Assembly (NCBI RefSeq): GCF_002343915.1
Contig: NZ_NETK01000001.1
Location: forward strand, 5,966,001-6,030,000
Source of the DNA: Nannocystis exedens
Lineage (GTDB): Bacteria > Myxococcota_A > Polyangia > Nannocystales > Nannocystaceae
DNA: 64,000 nt
Reading direction: 5' to 3'
Shown: piece by piece, positions 49,641 through 57,398 of the stretch
Layout of the letters: each line of letters opens with the position of its first letter
How positions within the stretch are numbered: the stretch's first letter is position 1
Notes under the pieces: model-generated
Databases searched by the model: none
Told to the model about the DNA's origin: nothing
What the model saw: the letters and a program-made list of their open reading frames with translations, nothing else
Translations under genes and position numbers: made by a program

Positions 49641-52190
49641 GTGGCGACGCGCGCACCCTCGCAGCTGCCGATCGACGAGGTCCTCGGCGACATCGTCGCG
49701 GCGCTGCAGCGCTCGCCCTGCGCGGTGGTCGAGGCGCCGCCCGGGGCCGGCAAGACCACGCGCGTGCCGCTGGCGCTGCTGCAGGCCGGGCTGGCCGGCG
49801 GGCGCGAGATCCTGGTGCTGCAGCCGCGCCGCCTGGCCGCGCGCATGACCGCCGCGCGCGTGGCCGAGAGCCTCGGCGAGCCGCTCGGCGCCACCGTCGG
49901 CTACCAGGTCCGCTTCGAGTCCGCGGTCGGCCCCGAGACCCGCCTCCGCTTCATCACCGAGGGCCTGCTCGGGCGCAAGCTGCACGCCGACCCCCAGCTG
50001 CGCGACGTCGGCGTGGTCGTGCTCGACGAGTTCCACGAGCGCCACATCGACGGCGACCTCGGGCTCGCCCTGCTGCGCGCGCTCCAGCGCGGGGCCCGGC
50101 CCGACCTGAAGATCGTGGTCATGTCGGCGACCCTCGACGGCGCCGCGGTCGCGGCCTACCTGTCCGAAGGGGCAGCCACCGAGTGCGCCCGGATCACCAG
50201 CGCCGGCCGCATGTTCCCGGTGGCGATCGAGCACCTCGGCGAGCCGAACGAGCTCCACTCCGGCGTGCTGCGGGCGCTGGCCAAGCTGGTCGACGAGGGG
50301 CTCGACGGCGACGTCCTGGTGTTCTTGCCCGGCGCCCGCGAGATCGCCCGCGCCGCCGAGACCTGCGCCGGCTTCGCCGCCCACCACGGGCTGCAGGTGT
50401 TCCCGCTCCACGGCGAGCTGCCGCCGGCGGAGCAGGACCTGGCCGTCCGGCCATGTCCCCAGAGGAAGCTGATCCTCAGCACCAACGTCGCCGAGACGTC
50501 GGTGACCATCGACGGGATCGCGGCGGTGATCGACGGCGGCCTGGCGCGGGTGGCCGCCCACGACCCGTGGACCGGGATCCCGACGCTGCAGCTCGGCAAG
50601 ATCTCGCGCGCCTCGGCGGCCCAGCGGGCCGGGCGAGCCGGGCGCACGCGGCCGGGCCGGTGCCTGCGGCTGTACGCGCAGCACGACCACGACCGCCGGC
50701 CGGAGCACACGCCGCCGGAGATCCACCGCGTCGACCTGGCGGGCGCGCTGCTCGACCTGCACGCGTTCGGGGTCGCCGAGCCGGCCGCGTTCGCGTGGTT
50801 CGAGGCCCCGCCGGCCGCGGCGCTGCAGGCCGGCGAGGCGCTGCTCCGGCGGCTCGGGGCGATCGATCCCGCGGGCCGGGTCACCCCGCTCGGCCGGCGC
50901 ATGCTGGCGTTCCCGCTGCACCCGCGGCTCGGGCGGCTGATGTGCGAGGGCGTCGACCGCGGCGTGCCCGGCCTCGCCTGCGGCGCCGCGGCGCTGCTGT
51001 CGGAGCGGTCGATCCGCCCGGCCGGCGCGCTCGCCTCGTGCGACGCCGACGCCGACGTCCTGGTCGACCTCGCCGACCTCGAGAAGCTGCGCCGCCGCGG
51101 CGACGAGCGCGGCCTGCTGCCCGGCCCGGCCCGCCGCGCGCTGCAGGTCCGCGACCAACTGCTGCGCGCGCTGCCGCATGATTCGAGGGACAGGTCCAAA
51201 GAGCTAGGTATCAAAGAACAGGAACGAGAGGACAGGCTGCGCATGGCCCTGCTGGCGGCCTTCCCCGAGCGGGTGGCGCAGGCGCGCGAGGACGTCGGCG
51301 GCTTCCGGGCGCTGGCGCTGGCCGGCGGCGGGGCGGCGCGGCTCGGGCCGGGGTCGGTGGTGCGCACGGCGCCGTGGCTGCTGGCGCTGGAGGTCGAGCA
51401 GCGGCGCGAGGCCGACCGCGGGGCCCAGGTGCTGGTGCGCAGCGCCTGCGCGATCGAGCCGGAGTGGCTGATCGACCAGCTGTGCGACGAGATCGAGGAG
51501 CGCGACGAGCTGCAGTGGAACGCGGCGCGCGAGCGGGTCGAGGGGGCGCGCGAGCTGCGGTACATGGGCCTTTTGCTCGAGCGCACGACCGGCGCGAAGC
51601 TGCCGCCCGCGGCCAGCGAGCTGCTGCGCACCCAGGCGCTGGCGGCCGGGCCGGAGCGGTTCGTCGGCGATCCGGAGGCGCTGCGCGGGCTGATGGCGCG
51701 CTCGGCGTTCGTGGCGGCGCACGTGCCCGGGGCGCCGGTGATCACCGAGGCGGTCGCGCGCGAGGTGCTGGCCGAGCTGTGCGAGGGGCGGACCAGCTTC
51801 GCCGAGCTGCGCGCGGCCGACCTGTACGGCCAGCTGCTGGCGCGCGTCGCCGGCGGCGGCGGGCTCGAGCGGCTGGCGCCGACGCACGTGCAGCTCCCCG
51901 GGGGCCGCCGCGCCGCCGTCCACTACGAGCCCGACAAGCCGCCGTGGCTGGCCTCGCGCCTGCAAGACTTCTTCGGCATGAGCCGCGGGCCGCACATCGC
52001 CGGCGGCAAGGTCCCGCTGGTGCTCCACCTGCTGGCCCCCAACGGCCGCGCCGAGCAGGTCACCACCGACCTGGCCGGCTTCTGGGACCGCCACTACCCC
52101 GAGGTCCGCAAGGCGCTGATGCGCCGCTACCCCCGCCACTCGTGGCCGGAAGACCCGCGCACCGCGGCGCCGCCGGCGCCGCGCCGGTGA
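49641..52190 (+). CDS. hrpB: ATP-dependent helicase HrpB
   Basis: 849 residues, usual HrpB length. Walker A APPGAGKTTRVPLALL, motif II VVVLDEFHERHID (DEFH), motif III VVMSATLDG, motif VI QRAGRAGRTRPGRCLRLY, then HA2/OB and the C-terminal HrpB domain (HIAGGKVPLVLHLLAPNGRAEQVTTDLAGFWDRHYPEVRKALMRRYPRHSWPEDP). A DEAH-type helicase of uncertain bacterial role. GTG 49641 is used; the upstream extension is Arg-rich and lacks the fold. Repeats inside the gene: 50159/50173, 50438/50452 and the five-anchor array at 51177-51236 (SRDRSKELGIKEQEREDRL). Confidence 0.95.
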   Translation: MATRAPSQLPIDEVLGDIVAALQRSPCAVVEAPPGAGKTTRVPLALLQAGLAGGREILVLQPRRLAARMTAARVAESLGEPLGATVGYQVRFESAVGPETRLRFITEGLLGRKLHADPQLRDVGVVVLDEFHERHIDGDLGLALLRALQRGARPDLKIVVMSATLDGAAVAAYLSEGAATECARITSAGRMFPVAIEHLGEPNELHSGVLRALAKLVDEGLDGDVLVFLPGAREIARAAETCAGFAAHHGLQVFPLHGELPPAEQDLAVRPCPQRKLILSTNVAETSVTIDGIAAVIDGGLARVAAHDPWTGIPTLQLGKISRASAAQRAGRAGRTRPGRCLRLYAQHDHDRRPEHTPPEIHRVDLAGALLDLHAFGVAEPAAFAWFEAPPAAALQAGEALLRRLGAIDPAGRVTPLGRRMLAFPLHPRLGRLMCEGVDRGVPGLACGAAALLSERSIRPAGALASCDADADVLVDLADLEKLRRRGDERGLLPGPARRALQVRDQLLRALPHDSRDRSKELGIKEQEREDRLRMALLAAFPERVAQAREDVGGFRALALAGGGAARLGPGSVVRTAPWLLALEVEQRREADRGAQVLVRSACAIEPEWLIDQLCDEIEERDELQWNAARERVEGARELRYMGLLLERTTGAKLPPAASELLRTQALAAGPERFVGDPEALRGLMARSAFVAAHVPGAPVITEAVAREVLAELCEGRTSFAELRAADLYGQLLARVAGGGGLERLAPTHVQLPGGRRAAVHYEPDKPPWLASRLQDFFGMSRGPHIAGGKVPLVLHLLAPNGRAEQVTTDLAGFWDRHYPEVRKALMRRYPRHSWPEDPRTAAPPAPRR
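51177..51236. repeat. 14-nt repeat array, 5 anchors, inside hrpB
   Basis: CATG 51177, CAGG 51191, TAGG 51205, CAGG 51219 and CAGG 51233, all in 14-nt steps. The encoded peptide (HDSRDRSKELGIKEQEREDRL) is charged and helical, unlike the Ala/Leu-rich sequence around it. Confidence 0.8.
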
Positions 52191-52519
52191 GCCGTCGCCG
52201 AGCTGTCCTTCGGGACATGTTCGGTGCCGCACATGTCCTCCCAGACATGTCCGAATGAACGCGTCGTTCCCCGCGCCGGCGCCGCCCGCCGCACGCTTGC
52301 TCCGGATGCCCGAAAGGACATGTCTCTTCGGACCGTCGTCGGGCGCGCCGCCGCGCGCGGTCGGGACGGGCTCGGGGGACCGCGGGCCGGCGTCGGACCG
52401 GCCGGGGCCGGGCCGGTGGTTCGCACCTCGCGCGGGCGGCGATCGGTCCGGCGCGGGGGCACGGCCGGGCGCGCGGGCGGCGGTCCTGGCGAGCGCGGCC
52501 TCCCGCGGGCCGGAGCGGC
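52191..52519. other. intergenic region with three repeat pairs
   Basis: 14-nt repeat pairs at 52202/52216 (TGTCC-TTCG-GGACA, a UUCG tetraloop), 52232/52246 (ACATGTC, 6-nt loop, GACATGT) and 52305/52319 (ATGCCC-GAAA-GGACAT). The rest (52335-52519) is GC-rich and appears non-coding. Confidence 0.65.
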
Positions 52520-53317
52520 ATGCTACAAGCAAGCGTCGAGGGCCTCCGCTCCCGCATGTTGACGCTCGCCTCCTTGCTCGCCGCCATGACCATCGCCGGC
52601 GCCTTTTGGGTCGGGATCCTCGCCGCCCGGCGGCTCCGCGACTGGGGCGACCGGCGGCAGCTCACCGAGGGCGACGGTCCGCATCCGCCGCTGGCCCTCG
52701 CCGCGGCGGCCTCCGTGTCGACCACGTCCGGATCGATCCCCGGCGACCCCGTGAGCCAGAAGATCCGCGCCCGCGTCGCCCAGCGCCTGCAGGGCCGCCT
52801 CCAGCCGGCCCCCGTGCCTCGCGCCGCGCCCGACACCCCCGACGGGCCCGAGCTCACCCTCACCGCGCTGCGCCAGGGCGACGTCGTCGTCGTCGAGACC
52901 GGCGACCCCAACCTCGACGGCGACTACCTGATCGACGGCGTGGTCAACCTCAAGGAGGGTGCGACGGCCACCGTCATCGCGGTGATGACCGACGCCGACC
53001 GCCACCGCTGGCTGATCGGCTCGCCCGACCAGGAGCGGTGGCTGCTCGCCGAGCCGGTCCGCGGCCACGGGCTGTCGGGCGAGCCGCCGCGCCACATCCC
53101 CCACCAGGAGCACACCTACGCGCTCGAGCGGCGCGGGCAGGCCAGCGCCGCCGGCGTCGGCATGCACGGGCGCCCGGCGCTGCCGCGGGTGGCCACCTAC
53201 GTCTACCGCGCCGCGGCCGACCGCGCGCTGTGGGTCGAGCGCTGGGGCGACCAGGTGCTGGTCGGCGCGGCCACGGCCATCCCGCAGCACGCGGTCCAAT
53301 TCCTGCCGGGGTCGTGA
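52520..53317 (+). CDS. membrane-anchored DUF4178-like protein
   Basis: 265 residues. One N-terminal membrane helix (LTLASLLAAMTIAGAFWVGILAA, residues ~13-36), a linker with Pro/Ala, then a ~155-residue domain (LRQGDVVVVETGDPNLDGDYLIDGVVNLKEG, HRWLIGSPDQERWLLAEPV, YVYRAAADRALWVERWGDQVLVGAAT) whose order of strands fits DUF4178; this is a tentative match. ATG 52520 has GGAG 5 nt upstream; ATG 52556 (MLTLAS) is an alternative. Followed after 4 nt by the CrtA-like gene, so probably co-translated. Confidence 0.68.
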   Translation: MLQASVEGLRSRMLTLASLLAAMTIAGAFWVGILAARRLRDWGDRRQLTEGDGPHPPLALAAAASVSTTSGSIPGDPVSQKIRARVAQRLQGRLQPAPVPRAAPDTPDGPELTLTALRQGDVVVVETGDPNLDGDYLIDGVVNLKEGATATVIAVMTDADRHRWLIGSPDQERWLLAEPVRGHGLSGEPPRHIPHQEHTYALERRGQASAAGVGMHGRPALPRVATYVYRAAADRALWVERWGDQVLVGAATAIPQHAVQFLPGS

Positions 53318-53321
53318 GCCC

Positions 53322-54065
53322 TTGCCCGACGCGCCCGCTCTGCGGTGGGTCCACCGCCCGCCGCCCGGCGCGCCGATCACCACCGTCACGGTGCTGCGCT
53401 TCCCGCCGGGCCAGCGGCTGTGGGCCTTCCAGCAGATGGGCCGCGCCCGCGCCCCGCTGGCCGCCACCCCGGGGCTTTCGTTCTGGCGCCTGTGCGGCAG
53501 CGGCGGCGGCCTCGGCTTCTCCGCCCGGCCCGACCTGTCGCGCTACGCCCTGGTCGCGACCTGGTCTTCGGAGCATGTCCTCGAGGACTTTTTCGCCCGC
53601 AGCGCGCTGTTCGCGGCCTACCGCGCGCGCGCCCGCGAGGCGTGGACGGTCGCGCTGCTGACGGTGCGCGGCCGCGGCAGCTGGGGCGGGACCTGTCCGT
53701 TCGGACCTGGTCTTTCAGACCTGCCCCAAGGGCTACCCGTGGTGGCGATCACCCGCGCCCGCCTGCGCCTGCGCGGGTTCTTCCACTTCTGGGCCCGGGT
53801 GCCCGCGATCAACCGCCGGCTGGTGCGCGCGCCGGGTCTGCGGGTGGCGCTCGGGATCGGCGAGCTGCCGTGGATCCGCCCGGTCACGTTCAGCGTGTGG
53901 GACGACGCCGCGAGCCTCGAGCAGTTCGCCTGGGCCGGCTCGAACCACCAGGCCGCGGCCCGCGCGGCGCTGGCGCGGCGATGGTTCGCCGAGGACCTGT
54001 TCTTCCGCTTCGCCGCCGCCGGCTCGGCCGGCAGCCTCGACGGCCGCGACCCCGCGTTCGGGTGA
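53322..54065 (+). CDS. CrtA-like monooxygenase family protein
   Basis: 247 residues from TTG 53322, directly after the preceding gene. The pattern (ITTVTVLRFPPGQRLWAFQQMG, PGLSFWRLCGSGGGLGFSARPDLSRYALVATW, RPVTFSVWDDAASLEQFAW, HQAAARAALARRWFAEDLFFRF) resembles spheroidene monooxygenase (CrtA), a haem-dependent carotenoid ketolase; no carotenoid gene is nearby, so the substrate is open. The coding sequence contains two repeat arrays: 53560/53574 (TWSSEHVLED) and 53692/53706/53720 (GTCPFGPGLSDLPQG), the second in a probable loop between two strands. Confidence 0.72.
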   Translation: MPDAPALRWVHRPPPGAPITTVTVLRFPPGQRLWAFQQMGRARAPLAATPGLSFWRLCGSGGGLGFSARPDLSRYALVATWSSEHVLEDFFARSALFAAYRARAREAWTVALLTVRGRGSWGGTCPFGPGLSDLPQGLPVVAITRARLRLRGFFHFWARVPAINRRLVRAPGLRVALGIGELPWIRPVTFSVWDDAASLEQFAWAGSNHQAAARAALARRWFAEDLFFRFAAAGSAGSLDGRDPAFG

Positions 54066-54209
54066 ACGGGCGCGAGCACCGCTCGCAGGCGGCCGAGTCT
54101 CTGCTCGAGCGCGCTTCACCGACGAGACGGCAGGGTCCGCCGCCTCGCGGCGGAGGTCACCGTGAATCGAGGACCGTCGACGTCTCCGTCGAGGGCGACC
54201 ACCGGCTCC

Positions 54210-55835
54210 TCACAGCGTCTTGAGGTACTCGAGCACCGCGCGGCGCTGCGCCGGCGTGAGGTGGTCGCCGAAGGTGTGGCCGGCGTTGCTGTGGGCGATG
54301 AACGTGGTGTCGTAGATGAACTTGCGCTCGTCGTCGGGGGCGCCGACGTGGCCGTAGGGCAGGTCGACGAACGGCCAGCCGAGCGCGTCCTCGTCGAAGT
54401 TGGTCGAGTCGAGGTCGACGCGCTTCCAGTACTTGGGGCGCCGCGTGCTGTCGAGGACGAGCTCGATGGTCGGCACCGAGCCGTTGTGGAGGAACGGGCC
54501 GGTCGCCCACACGCCGTCGAGCGGCGGGGCCATGTAGCCGGGGAACGGGTCGCCGGGCTCCATGCGGGTGATCTGGCCGTACCAGCTCTCGTTGTACCAG
54601 TCGACCAGGTAGGGCGCGTACTCGGTGCCGGCCTCGGCGACGACGGGGTCGGTGCCGATGACGTCGAGCGGGAACAGCAGGTTGGGGTACGTGTCCTGCG
54701 CGTCGTCGTCGGCGTAGGTGCCGTGGCAGCCGGCGCAGTTGGCCAGGAACACGCCCTCGCCCTCGCTCGCCAGCGCCGCGTCGATCGCAAACGGGTACTT
54801 CGGCGCCTGCACCGAGCGGATGAACGCCTGGATGTGGTGGAAGTAGCTGTCGATCTGCTCGGCCTCCTCGACCGAGTCGGTGCACAGCGCCGAGGCCAGC
54901 ATCATCGTGCCGCGGTGGTCGCCGCGGGCCATGCCGTTGTAGAACAGCGCGTGCTTCTTCTTGGCCCGCCACCACGGCGGCGGGTCCGAGGCGACGACCA
55001 TGTCCGGCAGGTCGTACTGCAGCTCGTCGTACCACTCGAGCGTGTGCCTGTCGCGGTGCGCCACCAGAGTGACGGCGATGATCTCGGCCGGGTTGGTGCC
55101 GACGGTGCGCATGACGGTCGCGGGGCCGAGCGCCTTGGTGCGGTTGAGGAAGCGGGTGAACTCCTCGAGCCCGGGGATCGGGATGTCGGGGATCCACACG
55201 TTCGCGAACATCTGGCTGATGTCGTCCGTGAAGTCGAAGTCGGCGGTGCCGAGGCCGACGATCAGCTCGCCGTTGAACGAGCCGGCGTGGCACTGCAGGC
55301 AGTTCTGGCTGACGATGTCGGCGCCGTTCTTGGTGTGGACGTTCCAGTGGTACGGGACCTCGGCGTTCTTGCCGGTGCGCCCCGGCAGCGGCGGCCGATC
55401 GGCCCAGGCGCCGATGAACGGCTTGACGAGCGGCCAGAGGCCCCACGGGACCCCGCAGGACACGTAGCCCTTGGTGAGCAGGGCCTCGTAGCCGAGCGCG
55501 GGGTCGCCGTCTTTTTGCGGCTCGTCGGGGATGTACACGCCGTGGTCCCACGGGCCGGGGCCGAAGCCGCCCTCGCCGGTGGTGCTGCTGCCGCCGTCGC
55601 TGCTGGCGTCGCCGGTGCCGTCGCCGGTGGTGGTCGGCGCCGACGCGGTGCCGCTGCCGGTGCCGCTCGAGGCGTCATCGGAACCGCCCGAGCTCGTGTC
55701 CGCGGTCGCGCCGCCGCCGGCGTCGCCGCTGCTGCCGTCGCCGTCGCTCGCGCCGCCCTGGGTGCTGCCGCCGGCGTCGCCGCAGGCCGCGATCAGGAGC
55801 GAGACCGAGAACACACCAGGGGCGCGCCAGGACAT
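54210..55835 (-). CDS. di-haem cytochrome c lipoprotein (RoxA/cytochrome peroxidase-like)
   Basis: 541 residues. MSWRAPGVFSVSLLIAAC is a signal peptide with lipobox IAAC (Cys18), followed by ~75 residues of Gly/Ser/Thr/Asp low complexity. Two c-type haem sites are present: CLQCH (Cys179, Cys182, His183) and CAGCH (Cys367, Cys370, His371). The C-terminal FLHNGSVPTIELVL is shared with RoxA-type and related di-haem enzymes. Probably a surface or periplasmic redox enzyme; the size is between cytochrome c peroxidases and RoxA. It is a single gene, with no cytochrome maturation genes nearby. A specific substrate cannot be assigned. Confidence 0.88.
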   Translation of the reverse strand: MSWRAPGVFSVSLLIAACGDAGGSTQGGASDGDGSSGDAGGGATADTSSGGSDDASSGTGSGTASAPTTTGDGTGDASSDGGSSTTGEGGFGPGPWDHGVYIPDEPQKDGDPALGYEALLTKGYVSCGVPWGLWPLVKPFIGAWADRPPLPGRTGKNAEVPYHWNVHTKNGADIVSQNCLQCHAGSFNGELIVGLGTADFDFTDDISQMFANVWIPDIPIPGLEEFTRFLNRTKALGPATVMRTVGTNPAEIIAVTLVAHRDRHTLEWYDELQYDLPDMVVASDPPPWWRAKKKHALFYNGMARGDHRGTMMLASALCTDSVEEAEQIDSYFHHIQAFIRSVQAPKYPFAIDAALASEGEGVFLANCAGCHGTYADDDAQDTYPNLLFPLDVIGTDPVVAEAGTEYAPYLVDWYNESWYGQITRMEPGDPFPGYMAPPLDGVWATGPFLHNGSVPTIELVLDSTRRPKYWKRVDLDSTNFDEDALGWPFVDLPYGHVGAPDDERKFIYDTTFIAHSNAGHTFGDHLTPAQRRAVLEYLKTL

Positions 55836-55918
55836 GGGACCACCCTACGACCGGGGCGCGCCGGTCGGCAAGTCCTCGCCCGACCCCAAGACCCGCGGTC
55901 CCGCTATCCTGAGGCGCC

Positions 55919-56245
55919 ATGAAGTTCGGCCCCTGGTACCCGCTCTCCGAGGCCGCACACCGGCTGCCCGCGACGCCCGGTGTGCTGCAGGTCCGCCTGC
56001 GCGAGGGCCTCGTCCGCTACCCGCGAGGCAAGAGCGCGATGATCCACTACGCAGGCGCCGCCGACCTCTCCGGGCTCGTGGCCAGGCTGGCCGCCCGCCA
56101 CCCCGGCGCGCCGTGGCTGTGTCGCGCCAGCGTCGGCCCGTGCCCCGACCCCACGGCCGCGGCCGCCGGCCTGCTGGCCGACTTCGACGAGCGTTTCGGG
56201 TCATGTCCGAAAGTACCTGGCTTAGAGGACATGGCTGAAAGATAA
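55919..56245 (+). CDS. small protein of unknown function (108 residues), repeat-encoded C-terminus
   Basis: ATG start, 108 residues, no signal peptide. WYPLSEAAHRLPATPGVLQVRLREGLVRYPRGKSAMIHYAGA faintly recalls GIY-YIG-like small domains (PGV.Q.R...L....GKSAM..Y.GA), but catalytic residues cannot be confirmed. The last ~15 residues (SCPKVPGLEDMAER) and the stop codon come from a 14-nt repeat array (56202, 56216, 56230), suggesting that insertion of the repeat redefined the C-terminus. Divergent from the cytochrome gene, 83 nt apart. Confidence 0.62.
   Translation: MKFGPWYPLSEAAHRLPATPGVLQVRLREGLVRYPRGKSAMIHYAGAADLSGLVARLAARHPGAPWLCRASVGPCPDPTAAAAGLLADFDERFGSCPKVPGLEDMAER
56202..56245. repeat. 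14-nt repeat array at a gene's 3' end
   Basis: CATG 56202, CCTG 56216 and CATG 56230 in exact 14-nt steps; CATGTCC (56202) and GGACATG (56227) can also pair across the whole array. It supplies the stop codon at 56243-56245. Confidence 0.8.
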
Positions 56246-56340
56246 CCTCGTTCCCGCGCCCGGGACCGCGCCTGTCGTCGGCTGTCCGACCTCGCCGCAC
56301 CGTGGGGCTGCGGGGCCGCAGGCGGGGATTTCGCGCGGGG

Positions 56341-56370
56341 TTGACCCGGGAGGCGCCCGGGTCGGATAGT
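56341..56370 (+). promoter_or_regulatory. promoter with an 8-bp inverted repeat in its spacer
   Basis: TTGACC (56341-56346) and GATAGT (56365-56370) are 18 nt apart. Between them, GACCCGGG (56343-56350) pairs with CCCGGGTC (56356-56363) across AGGCG, a 21-bp operator-like site covering the spacer. The downstream gene starts at 56432. Confidence 0.55.
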
Positions 56371-56431
56371 CCTGGAACGACGCCGCGGACGCCGGTCCAA
56401 GGCGCGGACGCATCCCTCTCCGAGGTCGACC

Positions 56432-57229
56432 GTGAAATCAACGATTTTGTCCCTCTCGCTCCTCCTCGCCCTCGCCGGCTGTGACGCCGCCATCATCGCC
56501 AGCCAGCGCGCGGCCGCCGAGGCCGAGGCCGAGGCCGACGTGGCGGTGAAGGCCGAGGCCGGCGGCCAGGCCGTGGTGGCCGCCGAGGCCGCGCCGGTCA
56601 AGGACGACGGCGAGGCCAAGGTCGAGGCCAACGTCGACGTCAAGGTCGAGCTCAAGCCCGAGGCCCTCGACCTCGAGACGGTCACGTACCTGATCAAGAA
56701 GGGCAAGGTCAAGGACGCCGACGCGCTCGAGAAGAAGCTCAACAACCCGAAAGAGAAGCTGCACAGCATCGACATCGACGGCGACGGCAAGCTCGACAAG
56801 ATCCAGATCGTCGAGGTCAAGCAGGGCGACACGATCATCTTCGAGCTGCACGCGTTCCCGTCGGGGAAGAAGGACAAGGACAACTTCGTGATCGTCGGCT
56901 ACGTCAACTTCACGGCCGACAAGACCACCAACGTCCTCGTCGTCAAGGCCACCTACGCGCCCTGCTTCATCGGCTACGACACGATCGTCTACGACTACAC
57001 GGTGCCGATCGTGGTCAAAAACGACGTCGTGGTCGTCAGCGGCGGGGTCGGCTTCTACGGCTGGCTGTACGCGCCGCGCCCGGCCTACGTCGGCGTGGTC
57101 GTGTGGGACGCGCCGACGGTCGTCATCGACGTCCACCACGACGGCTGCTGGCCGCCCGGCCACTGCAAGCACCACCACAAGCACAAGCACAAGGGCAAGT
57201 GGAAGGGCAAGGGCAAGCACTGGCACTGA
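56432..57229 (+). CDS. lipoprotein with EF-hand-like loop and His/Lys-rich tail
   Basis: 265 residues from GTG 56432 (GAGG at 56422-56425). MKSTILSLSLLLALAGC is a signal peptide with lipobox LAGC (Cys17). An Ala/Glu/Lys-rich linker (18-85) is followed by a domain with DIDGDGKLDKIQI, a calcium-binding EF-hand or dockerin-like loop, and strands with Tyr/Val-rich repeats. The last ~30 residues (HHDGCWPPGHCKHHHKHKHKGKWKGKGKHWH region) hold many His, Cys and Lys and could bind metals. Probable cell-surface metal-responsive protein; the operator upstream suggests it is regulated. Not assigned to a family. Confidence 0.8.
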   Translation: MKSTILSLSLLLALAGCDAAIIASQRAAAEAEAEADVAVKAEAGGQAVVAAEAAPVKDDGEAKVEANVDVKVELKPEALDLETVTYLIKKGKVKDADALEKKLNNPKEKLHSIDIDGDGKLDKIQIVEVKQGDTIIFELHAFPSGKKDKDNFVIVGYVNFTADKTTNVLVVKATYAPCFIGYDTIVYDYTVPIVVKNDVVVVSGGVGFYGWLYAPRPAYVGVVVWDAPTVVIDVHHDGCWPPGHCKHHHKHKHKGKWKGKGKHWH

Positions 57230-57398
57230 CGCGCGGCCGGGCCCCCGCGCCGCGTGGGCGCTGACGCTCGCTCCGGCGACCGCGCGAGCCCCGGAGGTCG
57301 CGACGCTCGGACCTGTCTTTCGGGCTAGACGAGGCCGCGCGCCCGGGAACTGCCCCGGGGTCGCCACGGCCGCGGGCGTCTGGTACCGTCACGCGGCC

